Origin: Pedobacter sp. PLR
GTDB lineage: Bacteria; Bacteroidota; Bacteroidia; Sphingobacteriales; Sphingobacteriaceae
Reading direction: 5' to 3'
DNA: 64,000 bases
NCBI RefSeq assembly: GCF_026239675.1
Contig: NZ_JAPIVQ010000006.1
Coordinates: forward strand, 372,001 to 436,000
Under the pieces are notes generated by a model, which worked only from the letters and a program-made list of their open reading frames with translations, did no database searches and was not told the DNA's origin. The translations under genes and the position numbers were made by a program. Below, in pieces: positions 47,674 through 56,190 of this stretch. Every line of letters starts with the position of its first letter. Position 1 is the stretch's first letter.

Positions 47674-49095
47674 ATGCAAATCAAACAAAAACGAAGAGAT
47701 TATTGGATCAGATGTGCGATGGTTGCGATGGGGTTTGTGCTTTTTGCCCCGAAACAGGGAGCAGCACAATTTGTGGGCAATCCGCTGATTCCGGTTCCGG
47801 GATCAGTAATCATTTATACCAATGATGCGAAGGGTGGACATCATCAGGTACCAACTCTCGCAGATCGGGATAAGCTGAGCCCTTTGAGGCGCCAGCCGGG
47901 GATGCTGTGTACCGTAATGGATGATGGTACCGGGAAAACAAAAACCTATCAGTTGATCTGTGCAGATGTGCCGGTAGAACTGGAAAATAATGCCAACTGG
48001 GTGTTGTTCTCCTCTGGTGCCGGGGCTGCCGGAAATAACCTGATTTACGGTGCCGGAATACCCATTGCAGCAACAGGAAAAACAGGCGATTTTTATGTGA
48101 ACACCACAGATCAGACGCTTTTCGGTCCGAAGAAAGAAGATGCCACATGGCCGCCTCTTTTATTACAGGGAGCTATTGCCGGTGCTGCCGGTGGTGATTT
48201 AACGGGTACCTATCCGAATCCTTCGATTGCGGAAAAAGTAATTAGCGCAGCGCATATAAAATCCGATGCCGCGGATCAGGTGATGGTCAGTAATGCTGAG
48301 GGCTCAGTAACCTGGGTAGATAAAGCAACGTTGGGCGGCGGCGGAAGCGTTGGTCCTTTCAATGGAACCCGACCAATTACCGGGGGGTATTATACTGGTG
48401 TAAATCCTGGAACCAACGACCTTGCCAAATGGATTGAAGCGGTATTTTATCCTTCTCTGGGACCTTCGGCCAGCTTAACCAGTAGTCCATCGGGTACGAT
48501 AGAAATGGGGCCGGCGGGTAATACTTCCGTTTCCCTGAACTGGACGGCCGGAAGAGCAATGGAGACTGCAGAGATTACCAGTATCAATGTAGAAGGACAG
48601 GAAGTTTTAGGGACCTCTCCGGCTCCTGGCGGCACTAGCAGCGGAACGGTTAGTGTACAGGTTACGGTAGCAGGAACCGACAATCAGTCTAAATTATTTA
48701 ACATGACAGTAAAAACGGCCGACAATAAAAGCAAGCAAGCAAGTACTAGCTTAAACTTCCAGTGGAAGCGTTATTATGGCTTCGCGAATGGAGGAGAAGA
48801 CGGGGAAAGCTTTGCACCAAGCGATGCACAAATTCTTTCGCTGGCCCATAATGAATTTGGAAGCGGAGCGGCAGTTTCTAATAAGGCTGCGAGTCCTACA
48901 GGGCGCCAGAAGTTAGTGATTGCCTATCCTTCAGGTTGGGGTGGATCTAAAATCGTGGTCGGCATTCTGGACTCTACCGGTGCTTTTGAGCGAACTACGA
49001 GGTCCTTTAGGAATGCCGCTGGTGGAGTCACTAATTATGTGATTTATGTGCAGAGAGACAATACCGCAGCAGGTTTAACTTTTACCATTCAATAG
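47674..49095 (+). CDS. Secreted phage-tail-fibre-like protein
   Basis: Starts 5 nt after the giant gene stop, with AAAGGAT just before ATG, so it is almost surely in the same operon. Of 473 residues, the first 33 form a signal peptide (to GAAQ). Next comes a domain shared with the following gene (DAKGG, LADRDKLSPLRRQPGMLCTV, KTYQL, NANWV), then the collar-like GGDLTGTYPNPSIA motif common in Bacteroidota fibre proteins, a Gly-rich hinge, and a C-terminal beta-rich region with RYYGFANGGEDGESFAPS. The resemblance to phage or tailocin fibres is in short motifs only. Role unknown; it may be a tip or cap on the surface structure (inference). Confidence 0.75.
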   Translation: MQIKQKRRDYWIRCAMVAMGFVLFAPKQGAAQFVGNPLIPVPGSVIIYTNDAKGGHHQVPTLADRDKLSPLRRQPGMLCTVMDDGTGKTKTYQLICADVPVELENNANWVLFSSGAGAAGNNLIYGAGIPIAATGKTGDFYVNTTDQTLFGPKKEDATWPPLLLQGAIAGAAGGDLTGTYPNPSIAEKVISAAHIKSDAADQVMVSNAEGSVTWVDKATLGGGGSVGPFNGTRPITGGYYTGVNPGTNDLAKWIEAVFYPSLGPSASLTSSPSGTIEMGPAGNTSVSLNWTAGRAMETAEITSINVEGQEVLGTSPAPGGTSSGTVSVQVTVAGTDNQSKLFNMTVKTADNKSKQASTSLNFQWKRYYGFANGGEDGESFAPSDAQILSLAHNEFGSGAAVSNKAASPTGRQKLVIAYPSGWGGSKIVVGILDSTGAFERTTRSFRNAAGGVTNYVIYVQRDNTAAGLTFTIQ

Positions 49096-49112
49096 TCCCC
49101 ATCATTCCAAAT

Positions 49113-49288
49113 CTGAAACAGCAATGAAGAGTTTTGAAAACGTAATTAAGCATATTGAAATGGGAATGGACCGTTTTGTGGCGGTAAGGAAAAGCACTGA
49201 AACAACAATGAAAAGTTTTGAAATGGCAGCGAAGAATAAGGATACATCTACAAAGAGAATTGAAGTATCAACGAAGAATTTTGAAAAT
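49113..49288 (+). repeat. Imperfect direct repeats before the S74 fibre gene
   Basis: A 28-nt unit, core CAATGAA-R-AGTTTTGAAA, occurs at 49113-49140 and 49197-49224 with three differences, 84 nt apart. A more diverged copy is at 49261-49288. The copies contain in-frame ATG codons upstream of the signal-peptide ATG at 49298. Confidence 0.6.
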
Positions 49289-49297
49289 TATATACCA

Positions 49298-50227
49298 ATG
49301 AAAGCGATTTATACATTTTGTGTATTCCTGTGTATGGCCTCATTTTCGGCTGTCGGTCAAGTGAAAGTAATCGGTGCCCTGGAGCCAAATGACCTGACGG
49401 ATAAATATTCGACCCATAGTGACATCTATGGTAAAGGAGGTTTCAGGTCGGTGGCCAACAATAGCGAAAGAGATGAGATTACCCCCGCCAGACGCTCTGT
49501 GGGGATGTTGGTTTATTCCATCCAGGAAGAAAAGTTTTACCAGCTGAAAGCCGGCATTACGAACAGCAACTGGGTAGAAAGTCAGATGGGTGGCGGTACC
49601 GGCGGCGGTGGAACGGGCATCCTTGCCCTTGAAAAAGGTGGGACAGGTGCCGCGACTGCTGAGGAAGCAAGAGTTAACCTTGGACTGGGCACACTCGCCA
49701 TTCAGAATAAAGATGCGGTGGAAATCACCAACGGTGCAATCGATGGTACACTGATCGGTAATTCTACCCCTGCACAGGGAAAGTTTACGACCCTTGATGT
49801 AAACTCAGAACTAACGGTAACGGGACAGGTGATTGTGAACGGGGACATTAAGGCTTCCGGTGATGTGACTGCAAATTCGGATATCCGCCTGAAGAAGAAT
49901 ATTGTGACGCTGCCTCCGGTTTCTGAACAGCTGAGAAGACTTCATGCGGTATCTTACGACCGCCGTGATGTAGACTTGCACCAGATCGGTTTTATCGCAC
50001 AAAATGTGCAGGAATTCTTCCCTTCCTTAGTGAAGGCAGATGGTGATCAAAAGAAAACCCTTTCTTTAAATTATCAGTCAATGACCGTTCCTTTATTGAA
50101 AGGATGGCAAGAGCATGATGAGGAAATTGCGGTTCAGCAAAGGGAATTGAAAACCCTGAAATCAGAAGTAGAAGAATTGAAAAAGGCTGTTGCGGAATTG
50201 AAAGAACTGCTGAAAGCGAAGAAATAA
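49298..50227 (+). CDS. Secreted fibre protein with S74 intramolecular chaperone domain
   Basis: I chose ATG 49298 (309 residues) because it opens a typical signal peptide (KAIYTFCVFLCMASFSAVGQ). ATG 49124 would add 58 charged residues from a repeated leader. The mature protein has the domain shared with the preceding gene (IYGKGGFRSV, SERDEITPARRSVGMLVYS, FYQL, SNWVES), a Gly-rich hinge, LALEKGGTGAATAEEARVNLGL as in phage fibres, and short beta repeats (VTGQVIVNGDIKASGDV). The peptidase S74 domain has the SDIRLKKNI start (candidate Ser/Lys autocleavage dyad), DLHQIGFIAQNVQEFFP, and a C-terminal coiled coil. S74 domains trimerise fibres and then cut themselves off. Confidence 0.85.
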   Translation: MKAIYTFCVFLCMASFSAVGQVKVIGALEPNDLTDKYSTHSDIYGKGGFRSVANNSERDEITPARRSVGMLVYSIQEEKFYQLKAGITNSNWVESQMGGGTGGGGTGILALEKGGTGAATAEEARVNLGLGTLAIQNKDAVEITNGAIDGTLIGNSTPAQGKFTTLDVNSELTVTGQVIVNGDIKASGDVTANSDIRLKKNIVTLPPVSEQLRRLHAVSYDRRDVDLHQIGFIAQNVQEFFPSLVKADGDQKKTLSLNYQSMTVPLLKGWQEHDEEIAVQQRELKTLKSEVEELKKAVAELKELLKAKK

Positions 50228-50280
50228 CCGCAAGAAATACGGTTCCTGCAAAATTAGCAGGCAAATGAGAAATAATATTA

Positions 50281-50319
50281 AAAGGCCGTTTCCCCTGTTA
50301 ACCAGCGGAAACGGCCTTT
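50281..50319. terminator. Bidirectional terminator between S74 gene and S9 peptidase
   Basis: A perfect 13-bp stem, AAAGGCCGTTTCC (50281-50293) against GGAAACGGCCTTT (50307-50319), lies between two convergent genes. Confidence 0.88.
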
Positions 50320-50336
50320 GCTTTTATCCCTTTCAG

Positions 50337-52487
50337 TTATTTATTAATCCCTTCCAGGGCAAATAAGAACGAGTAATTCAATGCGATATCTTTCAGGTAA
50401 TCGAACCTGCCGGATGCACCACCATGGCCAAAGTCCATATCTGTTTTAAGCAGCAACACATTTTTATCTGTTTTGGTGGCTCTTAATTTCGCTACCCATT
50501 TAGCCGGTTCAAAATACTGCACCTGACTATCATGCAGACCGGTGGTCACCAACATATTTGGATAAGCTTTTTTCTCAATATTTTCATAAGGAGAATAGCT
50601 TTTCATATAATCATAAGCGGGTTTTTGCTTCGGATTGCCCCATTCATCAAACTCATTGGTGGTTAATGGAATGCTTTCATCCAACATCGTGTTGATCACA
50701 TCGACAAAAGGAACCTGAGCAATGATTCCATGCCACATATCCGGCGACATATTGATCACCGAACCCATTAATAACCCACCGGCACTACCACCCTGAGCAT
50801 ATAAATGACCTTTACCGGTAAACTTCTGATCGATCAGGTATTGTCCGCAATCAATGAAATCGGTAAAAGTGTTTTTCTTTTTCATCAGTTTTCCATCCTC
50901 ATACCATTGCCGGCCCATTTCCTGACCTCCGCGAATGTGTGCAATAGCATATACAAAGCCTCTGTCCAGCAAACTTAACCTGCTGCTGTTGAATGTTGCA
51001 TCCATACTGGCGCCATAAGAACCATACGCATACAATAATAAGGGCGCATTGCCATCCTTGTTAAATCCTTTTTTATAGACCAGAGAAACCGGAACCGGGG
51101 TGCCATCTTTAGCCTTCGCATAAAGGCGCTCCGAAACATAATCATGCTTATCATAACCGCCCACCACTTCCTGCTGTTTCATCAGCTGCTGTGTTTTGGT
51201 GTCGATGTTGTAATCAAAAGTAGAAGTCGGCGTGGTTAGCGAAGAATAGATATAACGTAGCGTTTTACTTTGATAATCTGGATTTGCACCCACTTGCGCC
51301 ATATAAGTCGGCTCTTCAAAACCGATATGAAATGCAGCGGCTTTTAGCGGGCGAACCTCCAGTTGTGTCAGGCCGTTTTTACGTTTGGTCACTACAATAT
51401 GGGTTTTAAATTCATCCACACCTTCCAGTAAAATATCTTTGCGGTGCGGAATAACCTCCTTCCAGTTTGCCCTGTCGGACTTATCCAGCGGACATTCCAT
51501 CAGGCGGAAGTTTTTCGCCTCCCAATTGGTTAGAATTAAGAATTTATCATCTAATGGGATCACATCATACAACACATCTTTTACCCTTGGCTGAAAAACT
51601 TTGAATGCTTCATTGGGTTTATCCGCATCCAGAATCCTCATTTCATTTGATTGTGTGGCTTGTGAATAAATGAAAAGATACTTGCCGGATTTTGACTTGC
51701 CTACCCCGATATAATTAGACTTGTCTTTTTCCTCATAGACGGTCTCATCCAGTTTAGCATCTGTATTCAACACATGTTTTTTAATCTTTTCACTCAGTAA
51801 AGTTTCCGGATTTTTTGCCGTGTAGAAAATGGTTTTATTGTCGGCGGCCCAGGTGGCATCACCCTCGGTATTTGGTATGGCATCTTTGAAAAGCTCCCCT
51901 GTTTCCAGGTTTTTTACATGGATCACATACTGGCGTCTCGAGACTTTATCTACACCAAAAGCGAGCATTTTATTGTCCGGGCTGATGGTAAAGCCAGTCG
52001 CGGAATAATAAGGCAGGCCTTCTGCCAGCTGATCCACATCTAATAGAATCTCTTCTTTGGCCTCCAGACTACCTTTCTTCCTGCAGTATTTATAATATTG
52101 TTTGCCCTCTTCACTTCTGGTATAATAGAAATATCCATTTTTAAAAACAGGAACCGACTCATCTTTTTCCTTGATACGACCTTTCAATTCTTTAAAAAGA
52201 TCTGCCTGAAGTTGTCTAGTTCCAGCCATCATGGTATCCAGGTATTTGTTCTCCTCAGTCAGGTATTCGACTACTGCCGCACTGTCTTTACCTTTTTTAA
52301 AGTAGTCAATCATCCAGTAATAATTGTCCACCACCGTATCACCATGAATAGTTCTGATATGAGGTTTAACTTCCGCTACCGGTGGGGTAGCATTTGGCCA
52401 TTTATAGGGTTCCATTTTTTGTGCTTTGTTTGTACAGGACAAAGCTACGCTGAGTAACAGTAATCCCGGAAGAGTTTTTTTTATCAT
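50337..52487 (-). CDS. S9 family prolyl oligopeptidase / oligopeptidase B-like lipoprotein
   Basis: Encodes 716 residues. The N-terminus is a lipoprotein signal (LLLLSVALSC), placing it in the periplasm or outer membrane. A seven-bladed propeller (about 60-430) precedes the alpha/beta-hydrolase domain. The catalytic triad is visible as Ser568 in GGSAGG, Asp653 in LHDSQV and His688 in FGHGG. The segment SRRQYVIHVKNLETGELFKDAIPNTEG and the RGGQEMGRQWYEDGK loop match oligopeptidase B-like enzymes (PtrB group). It cleaves short peptides after basic or proline residues. Confidence 0.92.
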   Translation of the reverse strand: MIKKTLPGLLLLSVALSCTNKAQKMEPYKWPNATPPVAEVKPHIRTIHGDTVVDNYYWMIDYFKKGKDSAAVVEYLTEENKYLDTMMAGTRQLQADLFKELKGRIKEKDESVPVFKNGYFYYTRSEEGKQYYKYCRKKGSLEAKEEILLDVDQLAEGLPYYSATGFTISPDNKMLAFGVDKVSRRQYVIHVKNLETGELFKDAIPNTEGDATWAADNKTIFYTAKNPETLLSEKIKKHVLNTDAKLDETVYEEKDKSNYIGVGKSKSGKYLFIYSQATQSNEMRILDADKPNEAFKVFQPRVKDVLYDVIPLDDKFLILTNWEAKNFRLMECPLDKSDRANWKEVIPHRKDILLEGVDEFKTHIVVTKRKNGLTQLEVRPLKAAAFHIGFEEPTYMAQVGANPDYQSKTLRYIYSSLTTPTSTFDYNIDTKTQQLMKQQEVVGGYDKHDYVSERLYAKAKDGTPVPVSLVYKKGFNKDGNAPLLLYAYGSYGASMDATFNSSRLSLLDRGFVYAIAHIRGGQEMGRQWYEDGKLMKKKNTFTDFIDCGQYLIDQKFTGKGHLYAQGGSAGGLLMGSVINMSPDMWHGIIAQVPFVDVINTMLDESIPLTTNEFDEWGNPKQKPAYDYMKSYSPYENIEKKAYPNMLVTTGLHDSQVQYFEPAKWVAKLRATKTDKNVLLLKTDMDFGHGGASGRFDYLKDIALNYSFLFALEGINK

Positions 52488-52571
52488 AAGTTAGTAAAGG
52501 TTCAGGCATATTCTATACAAAATAGATTAATTTCTTTAATTTGGGGTGATTCCAATTAAAGATTTGTCGAG

Positions 52572-53165
52572 ATGAGAAAGGTGTTCAATAAAAGCAATGT
52601 GATAAATGTCCTGTTGGGCGGCTTGATTCTGGTGGTTCTTTTTGTACCATCAGCGAAGGCGTTAATGATTCAGGGACTGATGAAAGTGGGTTTGTTTGCA
52701 CCGGATACCAGCATCGAACATAGAAAGGTTACGGAAACTGAACAGACACCAGTTCTGGCGGGAATAAAGTTTAAAGATGCTTCCGGAAAAGAGCTGGATC
52801 TGGGCGATTTAAAAGGGAAAGTGATCTTCCTGAATTTCTGGGCTACCTGGTGCCCTCCATGTCTGGCAGAAATGCCTTCGGTAAATAAATTATATGAGCA
52901 ATTTAAAACGGATGCAGAGGTAGTTTTCATTATGGTTGATGCAGATAGCGATTTTCCGAAAGCAAAGAAATATATGGATAGAAAAGGATACCAGATGCCG
53001 GTTTATGCGGTTGCAAGTCGTATTCCTCAGCAGCTATTTGCAGGATCATTGCCTACAACGGTAGTGTTGGATAAGCATGGCCGGATCTCTTACCATGAGG
53101 TTGGTGCTGCGGATTATGCGAACAAAAAGTTTGTCGACTTTATAAAACAATTAAAGGCAGACTAA
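52572..53165 (+). CDS. TlpA-like membrane-anchored thioredoxin
   Basis: Encodes 197 residues, with one N-terminal membrane helix (about 10-30), then a thioredoxin fold of the TlpA/ResA type. It has FLNFWATWCPPCLAEMP with the active-site pair Cys94/Cys97, and the cis-Pro loop SLPTTVVLD. It probably reduces or isomerises disulfides in the periplasm. It is monocistronic by appearance, with 127 nt before the next gene. Confidence 0.9.
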   Translation: MRKVFNKSNVINVLLGGLILVVLFVPSAKALMIQGLMKVGLFAPDTSIEHRKVTETEQTPVLAGIKFKDASGKELDLGDLKGKVIFLNFWATWCPPCLAEMPSVNKLYEQFKTDAEVVFIMVDADSDFPKAKKYMDRKGYQMPVYAVASRIPQQLFAGSLPTTVVLDKHGRISYHEVGAADYANKKFVDFIKQLKAD

Positions 53166-53222
53166 AGCCTAAACATTAACATTTTTTAACGTTATAATGG
53201 CAGTTAAAAACTGCTTCATGTT

Positions 53223-53230
53223 TACCTTTG
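53223..53230 (+). promoter_or_regulatory. Candidate -7 box TACCTTTG
   Basis: Matches TAnnTTTG, 62 nt upstream of ATG 53293, and would drive the envelope cluster from 53293 to 55789. A short hairpin (GCAGTTAAAAACTGC) precedes it. Confidence 0.45.
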
Positions 53231-53292
53231 TATAGCTAAATGATTGGCATAAATGTTGTCCTATTCCTTACGTCAGATAAAAACATAAAAAG

Positions 53293-53700
53293 ATGAAACG
53301 AAATTTGATATTTATCTTAGGTTGCATCACCAGTCTTGTTTATTCTACGATGAGTTATGCGCAAAAAACAGGACTCGTTCATGACCAGAATCCAGGGTAT
53401 CGGGAAAGCCGCGCAAAATATATGAGCCTGGCAGATTCTTTAAACCTGAATCAGGGTAGCACGGTTCAAAATACTTATAAAGCTTACGATTGGTATACGG
53501 CCAGAGAAGAACGCCGTCAGTTGCGCAGAGAAAGAAATAACAGCGACTGGTATAGCCCTTACGACTATAACGGCGGGTATTATTATCCTTCTTTTAATTA
53601 TTATCCTGAATTTGGCTATTCTTTAGGCTTAGGATATGGGCATTATGGCCGCCATGGAGGTTTTAACATTGGCTTCAACAGACATTGGGGACGCTGGTAA
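53293..53700 (+). CDS. Secreted Tyr/Gly-rich small protein
   Basis: Encodes 135 residues with a signal peptide (to SYAQ). A basic segment (REERRQLRRERNN) in the middle is followed by a tail very rich in Tyr, Gly and His (YYYPSFNYYPEFGYSLG, GRHGGFNIGFNRHWGRW). I recognise no family. It is followed at 33 nt by the LpoB-like gene, so it may belong to the same envelope operon. Confidence 0.65.
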   Translation: MKRNLIFILGCITSLVYSTMSYAQKTGLVHDQNPGYRESRAKYMSLADSLNLNQGSTVQNTYKAYDWYTAREERRQLRRERNNSDWYSPYDYNGGYYYPSFNYYPEFGYSLGLGYGHYGRHGGFNIGFNRHWGRW

Positions 53701-53733
53701 GCTACAACAATAGAAAATTTATTTTTTAAATAT

Positions 53734-54327
53734 ATGCAGTTCAAAAAGATAATAACCTTAGTGGCGATTGCCGCTTCTGGAATCATGATCAGTTCTTGCT
53801 CCAGACAAGTTACCCGCGTAAATCCAGATCAAACGATCGACATTAGCGGTAATTGGAACAATACAGATTCCAGATTGGTTGCCGGAGAAATGACTCAAAG
53901 TATTTTGGGAAGCAAGTGGTTACCGGAATTCTTAGAAGCCAAAGCCGGAAAGAAACCAGTAGTTGTAGTGGGTGTGGTGACCAATAAGAGCCATGAGCAC
54001 ATCGATGCGGAGACTTTCGTTAAAGATGTAGAGCAGGCTTTTATCCAAAGTGGACGCGTAAGATTGGTTCAGGGTGGTAAAAAGAGAGAAGAACTACGTG
54101 CTGAAAAAGCAGATCAGCAAGACAATGCTTCCGTATCAACGATGAAGAAATTCGGACTGGAAAACGGCGCAGATTATATCCTTCAGGGGTCAATCAATTC
54201 TATTGTAGATTCGCACAAAAGACAAAAGGTAGTGTACTACCAGGTGAATCTGGAACTGACCGATATTCAGACCAATGAAGTGGTTTGGATTGGCGATAAG
54301 AAAATCACTAAATACGTTAAAAATTAG
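53734..54327 (+). CDS. LpoB-like penicillin-binding-protein activator lipoprotein
   Basis: Encodes 197 residues with lipobox MISSC (Cys at about 22). The mature part has SGNWNNTDSRLVAGEMT, KPVVVVGVVTNKSHEHIDAETF, FGLENGADYILQGSINSIVD and a VNLELTDIQTNEVVWIGDKKI end, the order seen in LpoB. LpoB is an outer-membrane lipoprotein that activates PBP1b in Enterobacteria; Bacteroidota homologues are less well known. It is followed at 25 nt by a COG3014-type lipoprotein, a pairing that supports a shared envelope role. Confidence 0.82.
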   Translation: MQFKKIITLVAIAASGIMISSCSRQVTRVNPDQTIDISGNWNNTDSRLVAGEMTQSILGSKWLPEFLEAKAGKKPVVVVGVVTNKSHEHIDAETFVKDVEQAFIQSGRVRLVQGGKKREELRAEKADQQDNASVSTMKKFGLENGADYILQGSINSIVDSHKRQKVVYYQVNLELTDIQTNEVVWIGDKKITKYVKN

Positions 54328-54352
54328 TCTGGCTTAACAGGCTAAATATAAT

Positions 54353-55789
54353 ATGGTTAATATCAAAAATTATACTTTTAGAGCATCAATCTTATTGGGA
54401 TTGATGCTCTTTCTTTTTAGCTGCTCCAGCTATAATGAGATGATTGCGCCATATTATAAGCAAGTGGCTACCGGTAATTATCCGGAGGCGATGAAGGAGC
54501 TGGAAAAGAACAAACTATTGCAAAAACCGAGAAATAAGCTGTTGTTCCTGATGGAAAAAGGAAAAACCGCTCACCTGATGGGGGATTATGAAAATAGTAA
54601 CCGCTACTTCAATGAGGCCGATCAGCTGTTGGAAAATGGACTGGGTGGTACAATGGATGCTGTGGTTGGTACTTTGGTGAACCCGATGAATCAGGTATAT
54701 AAAGGAGAAGACTTTGAGAAGTTTATGATCCATTATTATAAGGCGCTGAATTATGTGTACCTGGGTAAACCGGAAGATGCGATTGTGGAAGCAAGACGTA
54801 TCGGGCTACAATCGCAGGAACAAGATGATAAGTTCAACAATAAGGACAACCGCTATGCTAAAGACGCATTTTCTTTAATGCTTCAAGGCTTGATTTATGA
54901 GTATGATGGCGATATGAACAATGCCTTTATTGCCTATCGTAATGCTGCGGAAGTTTACCTGAACAGCAAAGACCAAAAGTATTACGGGACACCGATGCCG
55001 GAAGAGTTGAAAAAGGATGTTCTCAGGACTGCTGCCGCAATGGGATTTACCGCTGAGCTGAATCGCTTTGAAGAGCTTTTCAAACTCAAATACACTCCGG
55101 AGAAAGCGCCGGAAGGTGGCGAACTGGTGTTCTTTTGGGAAAATGGACTGGCGCCGGTAAAAGCGCAGGAAGAGTTTTTCTTTTCTTTGGTAAAAGGAGA
55201 AGATGGCAATTTGTTTTTTACCAATGTGGGCGGAACGATCATCATTCCTTTCGGCAATGGTTATGGCAGCGGAGACAATTTTAATGTCAATGCGATCCAG
55301 AGTTTAAGGGCTACCTACCCGAAATATGTGAGTCGGGCGCCGTTTTTTAGCAGCGCAGCCTTAACAGATGGAAACACAACGGTTGGCTTTGAACAAGCCG
55401 AAGATATCAATGAATTGGCGTATAAAACCTTACAGCAGCGTTTCGTAAAGGAAATGAGTAAGCTTTTAACCCGCCTCGCAGTGAAGAAAAGCGCGGAATA
55501 TGTGTTGAAGGAAAGCTCGAAAGGAACGGGAAAGAATGGGAAAGACAACAATCTGCTGGAAGGGCTCGGGTTTGGCGTTCAACTATACAGCCTGCTTTCT
55601 GAGAAAGCAGATACCAGAAACTGGCAGTCTTTACCCGCTACCATCAACTATGCACGAATCCCTTTGCAAAAAGGAAAAAATACCATTACGCTGAAATTAA
55701 AAGCATCGAATGGAACAGAAGAAACAAAAATAATAGAAGTGACAGGTACAGGAAGGTTGCAGTTTTATAACTACTCCACCTTGCGCTAG
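54353..55789 (+). CDS. COG3014-like lipoprotein with TPR-type repeats
   Basis: Encodes 478 residues with a lipoprotein signal (LFLFSC, Cys24). The first half is helical with TPR-like pairs (YPEAMKELEKNKLL, GDYENSNRYFNEADQLL, GKPEDAIVEARRIGL, DMNNAFIAYRNAAEVYL). The second half is beta-rich, including GELVFFWENGLAPVKAQEEF and a final KNTITLKLKA. It resembles COG3014, a family of unknown function often found beside LpoB-like genes. I infer a role in outer-membrane support of peptidoglycan synthesis. Confidence 0.72.
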   Translation: MVNIKNYTFRASILLGLMLFLFSCSSYNEMIAPYYKQVATGNYPEAMKELEKNKLLQKPRNKLLFLMEKGKTAHLMGDYENSNRYFNEADQLLENGLGGTMDAVVGTLVNPMNQVYKGEDFEKFMIHYYKALNYVYLGKPEDAIVEARRIGLQSQEQDDKFNNKDNRYAKDAFSLMLQGLIYEYDGDMNNAFIAYRNAAEVYLNSKDQKYYGTPMPEELKKDVLRTAAAMGFTAELNRFEELFKLKYTPEKAPEGGELVFFWENGLAPVKAQEEFFFSLVKGEDGNLFFTNVGGTIIIPFGNGYGSGDNFNVNAIQSLRATYPKYVSRAPFFSSAALTDGNTTVGFEQAEDINELAYKTLQQRFVKEMSKLLTRLAVKKSAEYVLKESSKGTGKNGKDNNLLEGLGFGVQLYSLLSEKADTRNWQSLPATINYARIPLQKGKNTITLKLKASNGTEETKIIEVTGTGRLQFYNYSTLR

Positions 55790-55825
55790 TCGCGATGATC
55801 AGATCAATAAATTAGAATAAAAATT

Positions 55826-56101
55826 ATGCAAGAGCCTTTTGATATTGAAATAGGGGATGTGAGTTACGCGGTTTTTCCAGAAGGAAATGATACCTATGTA
55901 ATTTTTAAAGAAGGTAAAGAATACGTCCATATTCAAAAAGATACTGACCTTCAATGGTTGAAACTGGATGAAGAAACAGCGCTCCCTTTATTCGAAATCG
56001 ATGAAGAAATCAATAATATCGGTAGAGAAATTATGGCTTATGTGCCGGAAGTAGAAGAGGAAGACGAAGAAGGCGAAGAGCAGGACGAGGACGAAGCATA
56101 G
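55826..56101 (+). CDS. Small acidic cytosolic protein
   Basis: Encodes 91 residues without a signal peptide. A compact first part (MQEPFDIEIGDVSYAVFPEG, TYVIFKEGKEYVHIQKDTDLQW) precedes a very acidic tail of Asp/Glu. I recognise no family with known function. It ends shortly before a bidirectional terminator. Confidence 0.65.
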   Translation: MQEPFDIEIGDVSYAVFPEGNDTYVIFKEGKEYVHIQKDTDLQWLKLDEETALPLFEIDEEINNIGREIMAYVPEVEEEDEEGEEQDEDEA

Positions 56102-56124
56102 TAAGCACTACGCTTTCATGTTCA

Positions 56125-56164
56125 TTTTTATAGGTGTTTACTATTTAGGGAACACCTATAAAAA
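56125..56164. terminator. Bidirectional terminator
   Basis: A perfect 14-bp stem (56125-56138 with 56151-56164) starts with T5 and ends with A5, so it can end transcription from both convergent genes. Confidence 0.9.
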
Positions 56165-56190
56165 TGTTTGTGATCTTTTATCTGTCGCTT

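Noticed and set aside
47674..50227. Prophage or tailocin remnant
   Set aside because: Only fibre-type motifs are present. No capsid, tail tube, portal, terminase, lysis or integrase gene is nearby, and all three proteins have signal peptides, which phage tail proteins lack.
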